Assembly (NCBI RefSeq): GCF_019097595.1
Contig: NC_080712.1
Coordinates: 20,440,146 to 20,504,145 of the forward strand
From: Hemibagrus wyckioides
Taxonomy: Eukaryota > Chordata > Actinopteri > Siluriformes > Bagridae
Direction of reading: 5' to 3'
Length of the DNA: 64,000 nucleotides
Shown here: positions 22,960 to 35,110 of the stretch, piece after piece
Layout of the letters: every line of letters begins with the position of its first letter
How positions within the stretch are numbered: the first letter of the stretch is position 1
Notes under the pieces: generated by a model
Told to the model about the DNA's origin: nothing
What the model saw: the letters and a program-made list of their open reading frames with translations, nothing else
Database searches by the model: none
Made by a program: the position numbers and the translations under genes

Positions 22960-23290
22960 TAAAGTCATTAGCCTGAGAAAATATGTAGATGCCTAAGCAC
23001 TGAAATCAGAATTGCGCCCTGCATATATTTTACATCTCTGAATATGGGCATTAATGATGCCCTTCAGGCATTTTGGAACCATATAAATATTTCCATTTGA
23101 GACACCCTTCACATTTCAGTGCTAGTGATTCAAAGGAGGGGGGCGCCGGCAGGCAAAGCTGCAAAACATAATGTGTCACGGGTCCTAATAACTCTGCTTA
23201 ACAAGACTTCATGCATTACAGACTCAACTAAATGGTTCCTCTTAATTTGACATTAAATCACATGGTTTCAATCTGAATGGATACGCAGGG
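22960..23290. promoter_or_regulatory. Candidate conserved non-coding block
   Basis: Complex sequence with GCATTAATGATGC near 23048-23060 (a near-palindrome around an ATTA core), a GGGGGGCGCCGGC patch near 23138-23150, and several TTAA/TAAT cores. No coding signal is present. Proposed as an enhancer by composition only. Confidence 0.35.
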
Positions 23291-23859
23291 GAAAACACAA
23301 TCATTTTTTATTGAGATGATGCTAGTAAAACAAGTCACAACTTATAACAAGCACATTCATCCCTTAAATTTATAATCACAACCATGAGCCACTGCAAACG
23401 GGAAAAGAGAAAGAATAAGGGAGCATGAGAGGCAGGAGGAAGAAAAGAGAAAATGAAAGCTTGAATATTAAGTTTAAGGAAGTTTTAGTCTGCGGACTGT
23501 GTTTGTAGACCGTGTTTGTGAATTCCGCAAGTTCACGTCATGAATCATGCAAGAAGACGATCTCAGAATCAGCATTTGATGCAGTACAGAAACGATGAGT
23601 TCATATACTAATATATCGGAGTAATGAGCACAACAACATCTGATAATTAATAACAATTACACTACAAACTAGCAGGAAAAGGTGACAGCAGCGTGTCTCT
23701 TTTTCCTCGCTGTGTTCACTCCTCCTCATTCTGTTTTGTCCTGGCATTAACTAAGCCACAGTAAATCAGTGGAGACAAGCTGACCTCCGCTATGTGTCTC
23801 CTCTCAGGTTTCCAGCACTTGTGCAGAGGCTTTTGCTGAACGCTTCGTTACAGCATGAA

Positions 23860-24330
23860 AAATGAGTTATGTGGAATGAAGACATTTCCCCTTTGACTAG
23901 CACATTTGCAAAAAGGTATGTCAGGGATGCGAGGAGAGGGCTGTGGGCAACCTTTCAAGAGAGTATTTTTTACTTGCTTATTGGAGGAGCAATAAATATC
24001 AGGCCGACAGGCCCTTCTCACTGTTACAAAGCCCTACCTGCAACTGAGCTGGATAATTAGCAGCCTTGAAGATGATATATGACTTTCATTACCCTTTGGG
24101 ACTGGAGAGACTAAATGAGGACAGAGCTAATTGCCATGCAAAGCAGTTTGGCATGAATGAAAAAAAATGCAGGGCCGAGCTCCAGCCAAAAAAAGGACCC
24201 TGTTGCCGCACTGGTCTCCAACTTGCTTTTTCGCCTGCAGGAGTTCACTTGGCGTCCATAAATCATGGGCTGCTTACAGCCGAAACTGCCCTGAGTCATC
24301 AACATGCAATAAGCTGAGTGACAGATTCCA
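23860..24330. promoter_or_regulatory. Candidate conserved non-coding block with TAATTA and AP-1/MAF sites
   Basis: About 470 bp of dense, non-repetitive sequence. TAATTA lies at 24054-24059 and TGAGTCA at 24292-24298. Overlapping open frames of about 63-83 codons exist on both strands here, which is what a conserved but non-coding, stop-poor segment looks like. None shows a domain. Confidence 0.35.
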
Positions 24331-24430
24331 TCCCCACTACATTAGAGCCCCACTTCAAACATAGCTCTTTTTCTCTCTACCTTTTTCACCCTTTATCTCT
24401 CTGCTAAGCTCACTCAACTCTTCCTATTCC

Positions 24431-24476
24431 TCTCTCTGTCTCTGTCTCTGTCTCTGTCTCGCTCTCTCTCTCTTTC
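24431..24476. repeat. Imperfect (TCTGTC)n / (CT)n tract
   Basis: Pyrimidine-rich tandem of TCTGTC hexamers flanked by CT units. Confidence 0.85.
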
Positions 24477-25059
24477 ACTGGTATAAGTGCACTCTGTGTA
24501 TATCTTGCAGTTAACTGTAAATGAAACCCAGATGGCCCAGGCTGGATTACAATGTAAAACAAAAGCTGCTGATCATGTGACCATCATAACTGCCAACTGA
24601 GCAAGAGAAATGGAGGGCCAATAAAGAGACAGGAAAAAAGGGGGAAAATGTACCAGGGGCAACAGGTGGGGGTGGAGAGGTGCTTCCAGGGCTAGTTTTC
24701 TCATGAGTGCCAATGCTAGTAGCTAAGGCTTTAAATGGTAAGGTTAAGTATGCCGGCATCCAGAAAAGGGACAAAGCGTTGCTCCCCTGCTGACATGTCA
24801 ATTCAATTTAAGCAGCGCACTGCTTGTCAGGGTGAAGTGAGGGGAGGGCTAGAGGCTCACTGCTTCACAAGGCTTTTCGACAGAGCCTGGATCCTAGGAA
24901 AAAAATTCCTGGTAGGATTTTCGACAAAACCACTTGACATTGGACTTCCTTCCCTAGGCTTACCGGTGTCTTTTGATGTTCGGTCCACTTAAATAAAAGT
25001 AGAGACTTATCCACGAGTGCAACGAGACAACTGTGGCTGTGCTTTTGTGGCAGGAAACA

Positions 25060-25570
25060 AAAAAAAGGAACAGCAACTTGTTGCTGCCATGTTTTGGTGT
25101 GCAGCCTCGTATTATCATTCCACCTCTGGAGTGCAACCAAAACAAATTCAGTTTCCCTGGACATGCTTGCACATCAAGGTCCTCCTCAGCGCCAAATTAT
25201 TCACCTTCGTGACAATGATAAAACTGCTGCCTTTCTGCTGGCTGCTCTCTCCAGCCTCACTCTGCTCTCTCATCTCCCCTCAGTTTGGCGTGGCCTGTCT
25301 CTCTGGCGTGTGACAGCATTAACGAGCATTGGCTGAAAAGCCTTCATTCCCAGCAGAGGCTGCAGCAAGAGGAAATGCAGGTGTTTTTGGACAGGTACAG
25401 AGCATCGTGCACTGCTTCCACAGAGGCCGACGTGGGTAACAGGGACCTGAGGGAGGCATGTGGAAGAGCTCTTTCACTTGTACGTATGAATATGGCGAAA
25501 AAGATTGCAGGACCCATTGCTGCAGATGTGCAAATACATTTAGAACTGACAATTTCTTCTTACAGATTTA
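25060..25570. promoter_or_regulatory. Candidate conserved non-coding block
   Basis: A relatively GC-rich, non-repetitive stretch. Several mutually overlapping open frames (77-99 codons) on both strands reflect low stop density, not a gene: none has a domain or a plausible splice structure. Confidence 0.28.
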
Positions 25571-26398
25571 TCCTTTAAGGATCAAATATACAGCTACATT
25601 GATATCAGAATGAAAGAATGGATAAAAATCCAGGTGATTGATAATCCTGACAAACGTTTTTGGTATGCAGAATTGTTTTTGTCACATAAGCAAGAATCCA
25701 AACATATAGAGTGCAAAGAAAGGGATTAAGCTCTTTAAAATAGTTTCTCCTATCTTTGAGCCATTCTGTCAGCCATGAACTTAATTTAGTTCCATCCAAA
25801 GCCTTATAACACCAACTCAGCATGGGAGCAAGCGCCTTTCAAAAGATCTCACCTATTACTAATGAAGCAATTGTTTCCTTTACAATGTGTCAACGTATTG
25901 TGCAGTACAGCCTTCAAAATGACACAAAAGTATTTTGTAGTGCCAGGGGACTTTTTTGTTTTCTTCTTTTCTTTTTGCATTAAGCATCCAACACAGCGCA
26001 GGGACTCAGGCACAGACAAACATGAGAAATGTGTGTCAGGAAAAAAAAAATAGCAAACCAAAATGACTCTAATAAACAAAAATTATGACAGTGACATTCC
26101 CAAAACATGTAATTATGAAATAATAAATGGGCATACAGTTATACACAATCATATAAGGTGGTTTTGGAGCACAGCTATCATTTATACATTTAGGGATCAC
26201 TTAAGGGAGCTAAGCAGGATTAAATAAAAGTAATAAAATGTGAACTTCCACCGCTTCCTATTACTCATAAATGAATAAGTAAAATGAATGCAATACAACA
26301 GTTGGGGTATTTTCAAGGCTTATAATATCTGATAGACATTGTAAACATTGTACCATTAATATTATTAATAGATCCCTTGAAATAGCTATAAAACCATT

Positions 26399-26434
<36 letters not shown>
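26399..26434. repeat. (GA)n microsatellite
   Basis: About 17 perfect GA units. Confidence 0.96.
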
Positions 26435-26439
<5 letters not shown>

Positions 26440-26442
26440 CCC

Positions 26443-26503
26443 AGCGGTATAGACCCCTGTACCGCTACATTTCCTTCAAGGTGAGAATTGTTTTTGTTCT
26501 CAC
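26443..26503. other. Two tandem perfect hairpins next to the GA repeat
   Basis: AGCGGTATAG (26443-26452) and CTGTACCGCT (26457-26466) pair over 10 bp (one G-U) around the loop ACCC. GTGAGAA (26481-26487) and TTCTCAC (26497-26503) pair over 7 bp around a T-rich loop. No tRNA or known RNA family is recognised. This could be chance. Confidence 0.5.
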
Positions 26504-27177
26504 AATTCACACTGCATCTTTTCTCTCCCAGCTTTGAGGCCAAACATTAGCTGAGGCGTTCCTCACAGTGCTGAATAAGTGTGTGGTACATGTGTGAGTG
26601 AGAAGGTTCTGCATAGGGACGCGCTCTCCAAGGCTGCAAAGGTGTTTAAAATCCCATTTGGCTCACTAAACAGACAAAACCTGGAGAATTTGCTCTGCTG
26701 CATTCCCTTTTCTCTTTACTGCTTCCTGCCATTGATCAGAGGAAACAGGAAGTGCAGTGGCTATGCACTCAGGCAGCTCCCTCTGGAATAATAATCAGAC
26801 TCCATTTTCACTGCTTGTTCCCTACAGCACAGATAACTCCCCTAGCTACACCCCGCACTAGAGTGTGTACTTACACTACGACCTGCTGTGGTCAGCACCA
26901 AGCCTGCTGCTCTGCACAATGAAAACCACTAGAGCTCCTGTACAGGGTTAAAAGCAGTCATAGTCATACTTAAAGGAAAAATGTGGAAAAGAAATCTTGT
27001 GTTAGGTTGAATGCTCACCTCACATTATTTTTGATACAAGGATATACATTTGGTCCCTATTAAAATACATGGCAGTCAAAAAAAAAAAAGCTATGTGCTA
27101 TGTGTCTAAACATACTGATATCCAGATTTTGTTAATAGGTTATTGTAAAAAAAAAAAAAGAAAAAAAAAAGGAAATT

Positions 27178-27459
27178 CTAAAACTGATACTGAAAGTGTC
27201 TGAATGACTGATTCTTTTCTACATTTTCCAAAAGACCAAGGTTAATGCTCACCATGATGCTACCATCGCAGTGCTTCAATGTGGAGTTGATGTTTTCAGG
27301 GAAGTACAGTGTTGGGTTTCTGCAAAACATGCAGATCTCAGCAGCTCCTAGCCTCTTGGTTGGTGGGTTGTCCCATTTTCTTTCCAATCCTTTTTTCCCT
27401 GATTGATACTTTAACTCTTCAAAAAAATCCAAAAATGTATATAGATAAAGTAGATACAA
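27178..27459 (-). pseudogene. Tc1/mariner transposase fragment (93-codon open relic)
   Basis: The - strand frame reads N-P-T-L-Y-F-P-E-N-I-N-S-T-L-K-H then C-D-G-S-I-M-V, clearly derived from the Tc1-family block that runs PENT-PTVKH-GGGSIMLW in intact transposases. The match covers about 27240-27325. The residues on either side are not convincing. The first two Gly of the GGGS turn are lost and there is no catalytic triad, so it cannot be active. Terminal repeats were not found. The frame staying open over 93 codons is probably chance. Confidence 0.7.
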
Positions 27460-28185
27460 GTTGAGCAGTTAAGATAGTCTAAACTATCTGGATGCTAAGT
27501 AACATCCAGCAACCGGCTAAGTATGAGTGCAGCATTGAGCTTGTTGTTGACATTTAAAAACTAATTAAATCAGCATTGAATGTAAAATGAAAACCAATAC
27601 AAAAGGTCTAATTTGCACTTTTCAAAGATCATAGACATTTTAACTGTTTAATCCTCTTACCATTACGCTACCAATAAGCAGGTAAGTAGCATCTTAATAT
27701 GGGTTATCTCTTCCTTCTCTTCTGCCTTCTTCTTGGTCTTTGTTTACATTCAAATAGATATGAGTATTCCTAAACATGTCATTTTTTTACCTCCCTATGA
27801 CACTTTTTTTCTAAATTGGGTATCTATTAAGTTGCATTATATGTACTTTTCAGACCACAAGGTGGCCTACTACATGACTGTCAGGCTCAGTGACCCACTG
27901 TGCTTTTTCAGAAAAAAAAACTACATGCTTTGAGGGGTCCTTGGGTGGTTTAGGAACCTTAAGTGATGCCTTACACCTTTTATAACACAAAACAGCCCTG
28001 AATACTAATATACAAAAATAATAAACTAAGTGAAAGACTATGTTGTGCATATTATTCTTTGATTTTTTTCAGAATTTTGGGCCTGGTGTTGAAATGAAAG
28101 TGGTGGACTTTAAAATTGAAGCTGACAAGCACCAATAAATCAAGCTAAATCACAAATCAATAACAAATACCTGCTAAATTATGAC
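27460..28185. other. Intergenic DNA, no gene seen
   Basis: AT-rich. A-rich runs flank the transposase relic (27148-27172). No domain-bearing frame and no repeat structure were recognised. Confidence 0.5.
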
Positions 28186-28189
28186 TAAT

Positions 28190-29000
28190 GGCATAGCAGT
28201 CATAAACTAACACCAACACAACTCAGCAGGCCATTAATTTCATGGCAATGCAAAATAAACAGACACATTTCTTTCACAGCCCTAATAAATTTCCCCAAAA
28301 AACTCAAAGAACCATCCATCTGCTTCCAATAATTTTTAATTTCCCTTTCTGTCCCATTCCCATTAGGTATTCCACTGAGATATTTGTGAAATTCTTTCAT
28401 TTACCTCCTCCCATCTGCATTCAATTACCATATTCCCAAACAGGGTACGGATTTGCTCTGCACACCCCTCCACCGACACCCCCCCCCACCTGTACCTTAA
28501 GCAAACTTTATGCATGTTTTATTATCTGCGAGAGGCCATGAGTCATTCCTGCTCAATTGCACGCTGGTGCTGGAGCTGGACAGGAATCTGGTTTTGATGT
28601 TTTTTGGCTTGGGCAGCAAACACCTGCACCTATTCTCTGAGCTGATCTATTAGCCTGGTAAATGGTGGAGCAGATGTTCTCAGATCAGCAGGGACTCCAG
28701 GCATGTCTTTATGACTGCTTCCCCTGTTAACCCGCAGCCGCTGAACCCAGAACAGAGAACAATTATAGCCATGCTGAATTTTGCCTGTAAATCATATTTT
28801 CATAAAGGGAGTCCCAAGGGGGTAATCAATAACCTTTAAAACCATGAGCTTGTTCACAGAAGGGTGATGGCTGCCCCGGCTGCTGGGTATCAGCATTCAA
28901 CTCAAACTCTTTGCAGTTTTCTTGATTTTTCAGTACCAGCCTGCTTCAGTATAAACTCTCAAAATGCAGCCATGCATGAGAGGCACTATTTTGTTAAGAG
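28190..29000. promoter_or_regulatory. Candidate conserved non-coding region
   Basis: A long run of complex sequence contains several TTAAT and ATTA cores, a C-rich patch (28479-28490) and no coding signal. It may hold more than one element. Assigned on composition only. Confidence 0.25.
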
Positions 29001-29858
29001 TGAATCTGCCATAAAAGTCCACTGATAGAAACAGACAGAAACAGAAATTTCCTGATGGCCACGTTTTGCTCAGTAGGTTTCACTAGCATGGGCTAAACTC
29101 TAAATGCAAGAACTTAAGTGACCATAAGCACAATGCTCTCGGATTAACCCTGTCCATATCTTGCACACCTCTACTAGCTCTCCAGCAGGCTCCCCGGTCA
29201 TCCAGCATGAAAATGGTTGTATTGTATCTCATGACAAATGCACTGGCAGGCTTAATAACGTGATCTGACAACTAGTGCTCCACAGACGCTTTCAGCCAAA
29301 CGAATACAAAAGGTCTTTTCTTTAAGTATACAGACTCTTTCCTTAAGAACGCTGGAACAACATTGTAAGATCATTCAGTTCTAAACAGTGCTGGTCTTTC
29401 TTGAGATTCGGAAGTTTGACAAACAAGGGGATGGTAATTTAGACACATTCCCATGCTCACTATTAATAACAGACTTTTTTACTGCACAGTCAGTCATGCA
29501 GTTCTTAAGGAATGACAGAACACGTTGTCACTGGTGTTTTGAAGGAATGCAACACTGAGCAGTGAGGAAAACAGAGCTCTAAGAGCTATCAATAGCAGCA
29601 GCATATGACTGTGATTTCCAATTTCCTTGCTTCCCTGCTCTGGCTTTACAAAACAGCACCCCCACAGGTACACTTGGGCATTATCACAACAACGACACAG
29701 TAATATCGACATTACTAAAGAGACACCTAGGTCAATGTAGCTGTCTTGTAATTCTTCAAATAATATCATATATGTAAAATAAACACATTTCAGAAATGCC
29801 CTAAAATAAGATCTTAGGACCATGTTTCTATTAATGTCACTTTTGTTATTTTAAAAAA
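29001..29858. other. Intergenic DNA, no gene seen
   Basis: Ordinary AT-rich sequence. A 109-codon open frame on the - strand at 29494-29823 has no recognisable domain and I treat it as chance. Confidence 0.5.
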
Positions 29859-29859
29859 G

Positions 29860-30165
29860 AGCATGTAGCGGGTAAGACTGCCACATCACAGCCTCAGGGT
29901 CACCAGTTTCAATCCTGAACTCAAGGTTCTTGTCTGTATGTCGTTTCACATGCTGTCCCTTTTCCTCATACCTCCAGGTTTTTTGGTTTCTTCCCAAAAC
30001 ATGCTTGTAGGTGGATTGCCTTTAAGTATGCGTGTGTGTATGATGCACTATGATGGATGGTGTGATCCAGGGTGTGTTCATGCCTCACACATTAGTGTCC
30101 CAGGAATAGGTGTCATATCCACCAGAAAGAAGCAGTTACTGAATGATAATGAGAACTATTATTGT
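29860..30165 (+). mobile_element. Degenerate teleost SINE-like element, + orientation
   Basis: Head reads GTAGCGGGTAAGACTGCCAC, followed by a B-box-like AGTTTCAATCC near 29906-29916, TTTCACATGCTGTCCC, a CCTCCAGGTTTTTTGGTTTC block, AAAACATGCTTGTAGGTGGA, and the tail block CATCACTATGATGG-type through CCAGGAATAGG. I know this order from a tRNA-like SINE family widespread in otophysan fishes. Many substitutions show it is old. The same family recurs on the opposite strand at 43621-43862. Confidence 0.7.
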
Positions 30166-30169
30166 ATGT

Positions 30170-32025
30170 GCTGAATCTAAGGCTGAGGATAAGATGTTTG
30201 TCAAGTGAAATTATGTATGCAGCTTAATAAAGATTGACTTTGAAGTATTGGCTTCAGAACAATTTTTTTGACATTGGTATAGAGAAACTCTGGAAGTGCT
30301 TTATAGAACCATCTTCACCTAGTAGCTTGACTGACCTCCTTGTCTGAAATCCAAGCAAGATTTATCTGGTGTCTTTTCTGGTGTTTAATAAACTGCATAA
30401 AAAACTGCTTCAAAGAAATAAAAATGCATCACATAAATATGCCTGAATTTCTGTTTCTGTTATTATCTTATGCTGGACTAAGATAGAGCTTTTCTGATGG
30501 CAAAATCGCTTCTTATCACTAATTTAATCAGCCATTACAATGATATGATCCAATTTCTCTTCGGCCCTCAGCTTTGCCTGGTGTGAAAACAAAGATTCAA
30601 CTTCCACATCATATTTCTCTTTGTATCCTAACATCTATAATAACCACAGCAGCTGGGGTAATTGACACTGGCAACACTTATACAATATATACAACAGAAC
30701 AGTCATACAGCACACAATAAAATATCTGATGCAATGTTCATGATGCAACGATACACAATGACTGCAGTCTGCATTTTCTATGAGTGATGGGGAAAGCCAG
30801 CAGATGATTCTGGAAAAAATTAAGATTCTTCTAAGAGTTTCCCAGCTGGGTGTAATATAGTTATAACTGACAGTCACCTTTTTCAAAAGACATTAGACAA
30901 TGAACTCAGTGAGGAGACATGCCATGGGCACAACTCATCAACATCAGCCATCCGTAAATACTGTGATAAATATTGAGTGAGTGTTGAGATAAGACTCATT
31001 TCTATCCCTACTCTTTTCTCTCAGCTGAACAGATTAAGATATTTGGAGAGTATCCCCAGCAGTGCCTTAAGCCCCATCAAGGGCACAAATCCAAAGCTCT
31101 GGCATTCCTCTCTGCTTTGTAGGGCACTTAGTTCCCAGAGGTGTGGAGGCCTATCTGTCAGAGCCACTACAAAACGGATGGGTGGAAAGTTGAGCCCAGC
31201 GGGCTCACGTGTGATCAGTCCATGTAGCGCAGTGGAAAAACGCAGCCATATTCATGCCTCTTTATGTTCCATGAAGAGTGCTCACATTCTGCTGCTAAGT
31301 GCTGGCCTATGTGAGGCCAAGTATGTGTGAAAGGCTAATAGGTTTTTGGTTCTGATATGAGAAGCTGAACCTATGTGAAGATCTTCCATGGCAGTCATCA
31401 GCATAGCTCTTTTGAGAAATGACATTCTCCAAAGACAGTTTCTGCTGTCCCAGCGTAATTTTATGAGTATTATAATCATATGAGAAATTAACGTTACAGT
31501 GGCTTTAGTCCCAGTTCAGCCACTTATCGAAGGCAAGGTCAGCTTGGATGTAGAAATAGGGGAATTTAGTGTCCTAAATACAGCACTAACCAAAATGATT
31601 AATATATACCACTGTGTCGTTAAAATTCTATAAAGTCTGATTGTTTGTGAATTTGCTAATGTCACATGTTGCTTTTCCTATTTATTACTTCTACTTGGAA
31701 AACGGCAGGCAGCAGCTGAATGTTAATGCAGTCCAGGGCTGATGAAGATATATGAGCTCTCAGATTTGTTTTTCCTATTGGCCAGGCATCTGGAAGGAAT
31801 GGATAGCCCAGAGTTCCTTGAGTGAAACATAACCTCTTCATCACAGGTGAATTAAGTCTGACCAAAGACCCGGCCATGATGAGGAAAATAACAAAATCCT
31901 ATCCTCTTCTTTGATATTTAATGCCTAGTCGGATTTATTTACCACACCCCATAGGTTAAACACACTTATCTCTTATCTAAAGTATCAGTTAAAATAGTAC
32001 TTAGTAAGAAGCAGTTGACGTGAGT
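30170..32025. other. Intergenic DNA, no gene seen
   Basis: AT-rich single-copy-looking sequence. A 117-codon frame on the + strand at 30977-31330 has no domain and no family resemblance. No repeat was recognised. Confidence 0.5.
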
Positions 32026-32029
32026 CTAG

Positions 32030-32340
32030 AAAGACACTTGTGCATGCCTCGCACTAGATCCTGTTGCCCCTCTGCATGACTCAAGCTGCCAACATGACAG
32101 CTCCACCTGGTCACAGCAGACAGCCAGCTGGCCTGGCCTATGATTTACGGCCTGCGTAAACTTACTCAGCGGGACCTCCAACACATTTGTGCATTCACTC
32201 ACACATCGAAGTGTTACATGATGCTAAGCAGCATTAATACCACAGGTCCACTGAGACTGAGTGACAGCAGTAAATGTTTAGAGCCATACTTATCACTTTT
32301 CAAAAGTGAGCTCCTTGTCCATCTGGATGACTCTGGAAAT
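32030..32340. promoter_or_regulatory. Candidate conserved non-coding block
   Basis: Balanced, non-repetitive sequence with CATGACAGCTCC near 32093 (a TGACAG core) and further CAGCTG-type E-boxes. Listed on composition only. Confidence 0.25.
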
Positions 32341-32344
32341 CGGT

Positions 32345-33055
32345 GAAGCAGATTTATGAAGTATGCAGAAAATTACACCAACCTGGTGCTCAGATCTGTA
32401 TTGCATTCTCAGTGCTATCAGCCCGTAAAATGCATAATCCTCTGGAGTATTTTGATACCTTGTGCAATTTTCTTTTTTCAAGGCTAGTGTATTCATCTTT
32501 TGGCATGATGCAAAATTCTGTTCAAGGAAACTCCTTTTTTTTAAAAGCTGCATGCTCTCTACCTTTTACAGTTACAAGGTCTTCCACTTAAATATTAATA
32601 ATGCTACAAACCACATATTACTCTGAGCCCTGCAGTCAAATATTAGAGCTAGTTTGTTGCAGAATTGTGAGTATGTCCATAGTAATGGTGCTATCTCTCT
32701 TATGCACGGTGGTGTTATACATGCAAACTCTGAAATGACTAAATAAACCTGTCTGCTTGAAATATGATACCTATAAAGAGAACGAATGAATTTCTGCAAA
32801 GGGCAGTGTTTAGAGTGTTAGGGGGTTAGAGGGTTTAGCTGCAACTAATACTATGACTTTTGTTATTAAGGTTAATTTCTTGCACATCCATTTCTGAACA
32901 CATACTTTTGCTTGAATACACTATAAATTGCTCTTTTTTATGTCGAAGCATGGAGATTTTACATCCGTTACGATCATTGTTACAAGATGAGCAATGTAGC
33001 CACATTTTCTCAGACGAGATCTACCCTGAAGGCTTTGGGGCTAGAATTGAGTAAA
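32345..33055. other. Intergenic DNA, no gene seen
   Basis: AT-rich, with short opposed frames and no domain. Confidence 0.45.
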
Positions 33056-33059
33056 TAAA

Positions 33060-33260
33060 ACCAGCAGACCACTGAACTGCTTCACAGGCACTCATACATC
33101 AGAGATCCTCCATCTTCCCCAGCACTTTTATTTTCCCCATTATATCCGTGTTAATGAATCGTTCTTACCAGCAGAGCTAATATATAGGGGCTGTGCATCC
33201 CAACAACCGATAAAAAGAGACGGGCATTATCACTTTGGACGCCTGTTAATTTGAGTGTGC
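33060..33260. promoter_or_regulatory. Candidate conserved non-coding block
   Basis: A compact complex stretch with GTTAATGAATC near 33150 and TGTTAATTTG near 33243. No coding potential. Confidence 0.28.
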
Positions 33261-34415
33261 TGGATGGTGTGTGAAGTAGGAGATAAATAGGAGTCAGTTC
33301 TCAACAATGTCATTTATTTAGTGTGGTAAAATGGAGTCTGGGGAAACTTCACAGGGTTGTTAGTATTCAGCCTAGAGCACCTAGGTAAGTTTTTTTTTTT
33401 TTTTTTGTGCTGCAGGCTATACTATATGCCCAGATCTAATTAATTTCCATACCCATTCATATTACTCTTTTATGTAAGTGCCAAGTTTTCTAATTGCATT
33501 CATCACCAAGCCCGACTTAAGTTCTTGTAGTATATTTATTACCATGCTAACTGCTACTAAATTATTAAACCTAATGATGTGAGCACCAAAAATATGTTGT
33601 CCTTTATTTTCTCTACAGAGAATCAATGTTATGCATTAGCAGTATAAATTAAGTAATACTTTACCTAGGCATGTTGCTGCTTTCAAAGCATTAGCTTAGT
33701 AAGATGTATTCTTGCAGCTGAGCACCCCCAAGGCTACTTGGAGAAAGGATGATATAGTTGATTCTAATGAAAGAGCTTGCAACTAGTAATAGTTTAAATG
33801 AAGCATTTGCACTAAAGGCAATCTGTCGGTGAGATCTGGGCAAAGTGGGATTATTCAGTGGTTAACAGAGATGTGATGTCACCGGTCATATATTAGCCTG
33901 ATTCTTATTCTTTACTAAGACAAGTAGTAGTAGTAGTTGTAGTAGTAGTATTTTACATATTTTATTATAATCCTGACACATTTTTATTATATTTACTTTA
34001 ATTTCATGTTAATGTTTACACTAGAGATACCTGTCAAAGTCTTTAAACATTTATTGTACATTAGACCTGGCATTTTCTAAAATACTTTACTATGACCGAA
34101 TTGTTTCAAATAGCTCAGTATTTAAATACCTTTTTATTTAAATATCATCATAATAATCCTAGAAGAAATTTTAGGACAAACAACGAGCCTTTTCATGAGG
34201 TTGCTCATAAAATACCTGTAGTATCTAATTCTATAGTATCTGCATCATTTCATTTCATCCACTGTTTTTCCCGGGGTGAAGAATATATCTTTCTGTATCA
34301 TCTTGATTTAAATTTTGTGAACATCTTCCTAAGAACAGATAGGGTGAAGAAAATGGCTCCTCTGAGTGGCTGCATGCTTATAGTGATTGGTAGTCTCATC
34401 TGCTGAATCCATTGC
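33261..34415. other. Intergenic DNA with T-run and (TAG)n tract
   Basis: A 17-base T run lies at about 33390-33406 and an imperfect TAG trinucleotide repeat at about 33924-33950. No gene was supported. The 104-codon frame at 34092-34406 has no domain. Confidence 0.5.
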
Positions 34416-34419
34416 ATTA

Positions 34420-35110
34420 GTATCTGCTCCGGCAATCTCAAAATGGCCTCCGCTACACTCTCAGGCCAAAGAGCACTCACTCGAAGGGAAGATAAACTAA
34501 GATTACTCCTCTATCCCATTCCAAAAGTGCCATCCATCACTGGGCCCTACATGTGACTTCAATTACATTAACGAGCTTAATGTTGGTGTTAAAACACAGT
34601 TAAGGACAGACCAGGGGCCATGGCTGAGCAAGGTGCCTATGACTAATGACGAGCTTGTCTTAAAGACACAAAAGAAAATTCCTTTTGGTGAGGTAGATAT
34701 TTGGGAAGAGTTAAGATAATGCCTTTTTTTTAAATTCTCATCTCATGATCTCTGTTCCGCAATCACTAATTGTGTGATTCTTCTTGTCTGCTTCAACCTC
34801 TTCCAGACAGGTTATTTCAGCTTGTTATAGGGAAAGCATTTATCCACTTGGAATTATTACTTTGCAAGGCCCTCCCACAGGAAAATAAACAGTAATGAAT
34901 CTTTTAGAGTTATGGTAAAGCCTTACCTCATTAGATGGCCAATCGACTGAGGGAGAGAAAGCCCCAATTCCAGCTTTTATTGAGTGTAAAGGAGAGCTAG
35001 ACTGACATTTACATCTCCTGGTTCTTCATGACTGGCTGGCTAGGAAATCGCCCTATAGATCTTTCTTTTGAGGACAGGACGCTAAAGCAAATCTCTGGAC
35101 ACTAATTTAT
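34420..35110. promoter_or_regulatory. Candidate conserved non-coding region
   Basis: Complex, non-repetitive sequence with ATTACATTAACGAGCTTAAT near 34563-34582 and several other ATTA cores. No coding signal was seen on either strand. Confidence 0.28.

Larger units (their letters stand above)
25571..27170. other. Intergenic DNA, no gene seen
   Basis: AT-rich sequence with A-runs near 26041 and 27079. Apart from the GA microsatellite and hairpins described separately, no structure was supported. Confidence 0.5.

Noticed and set aside
27178..27459. Intact domesticated transposase gene
   Set aside because: Only one short block matches Tc1 transposases. The conserved GGGS turn is damaged and no catalytic residues remain, so the open frame is more likely chance.
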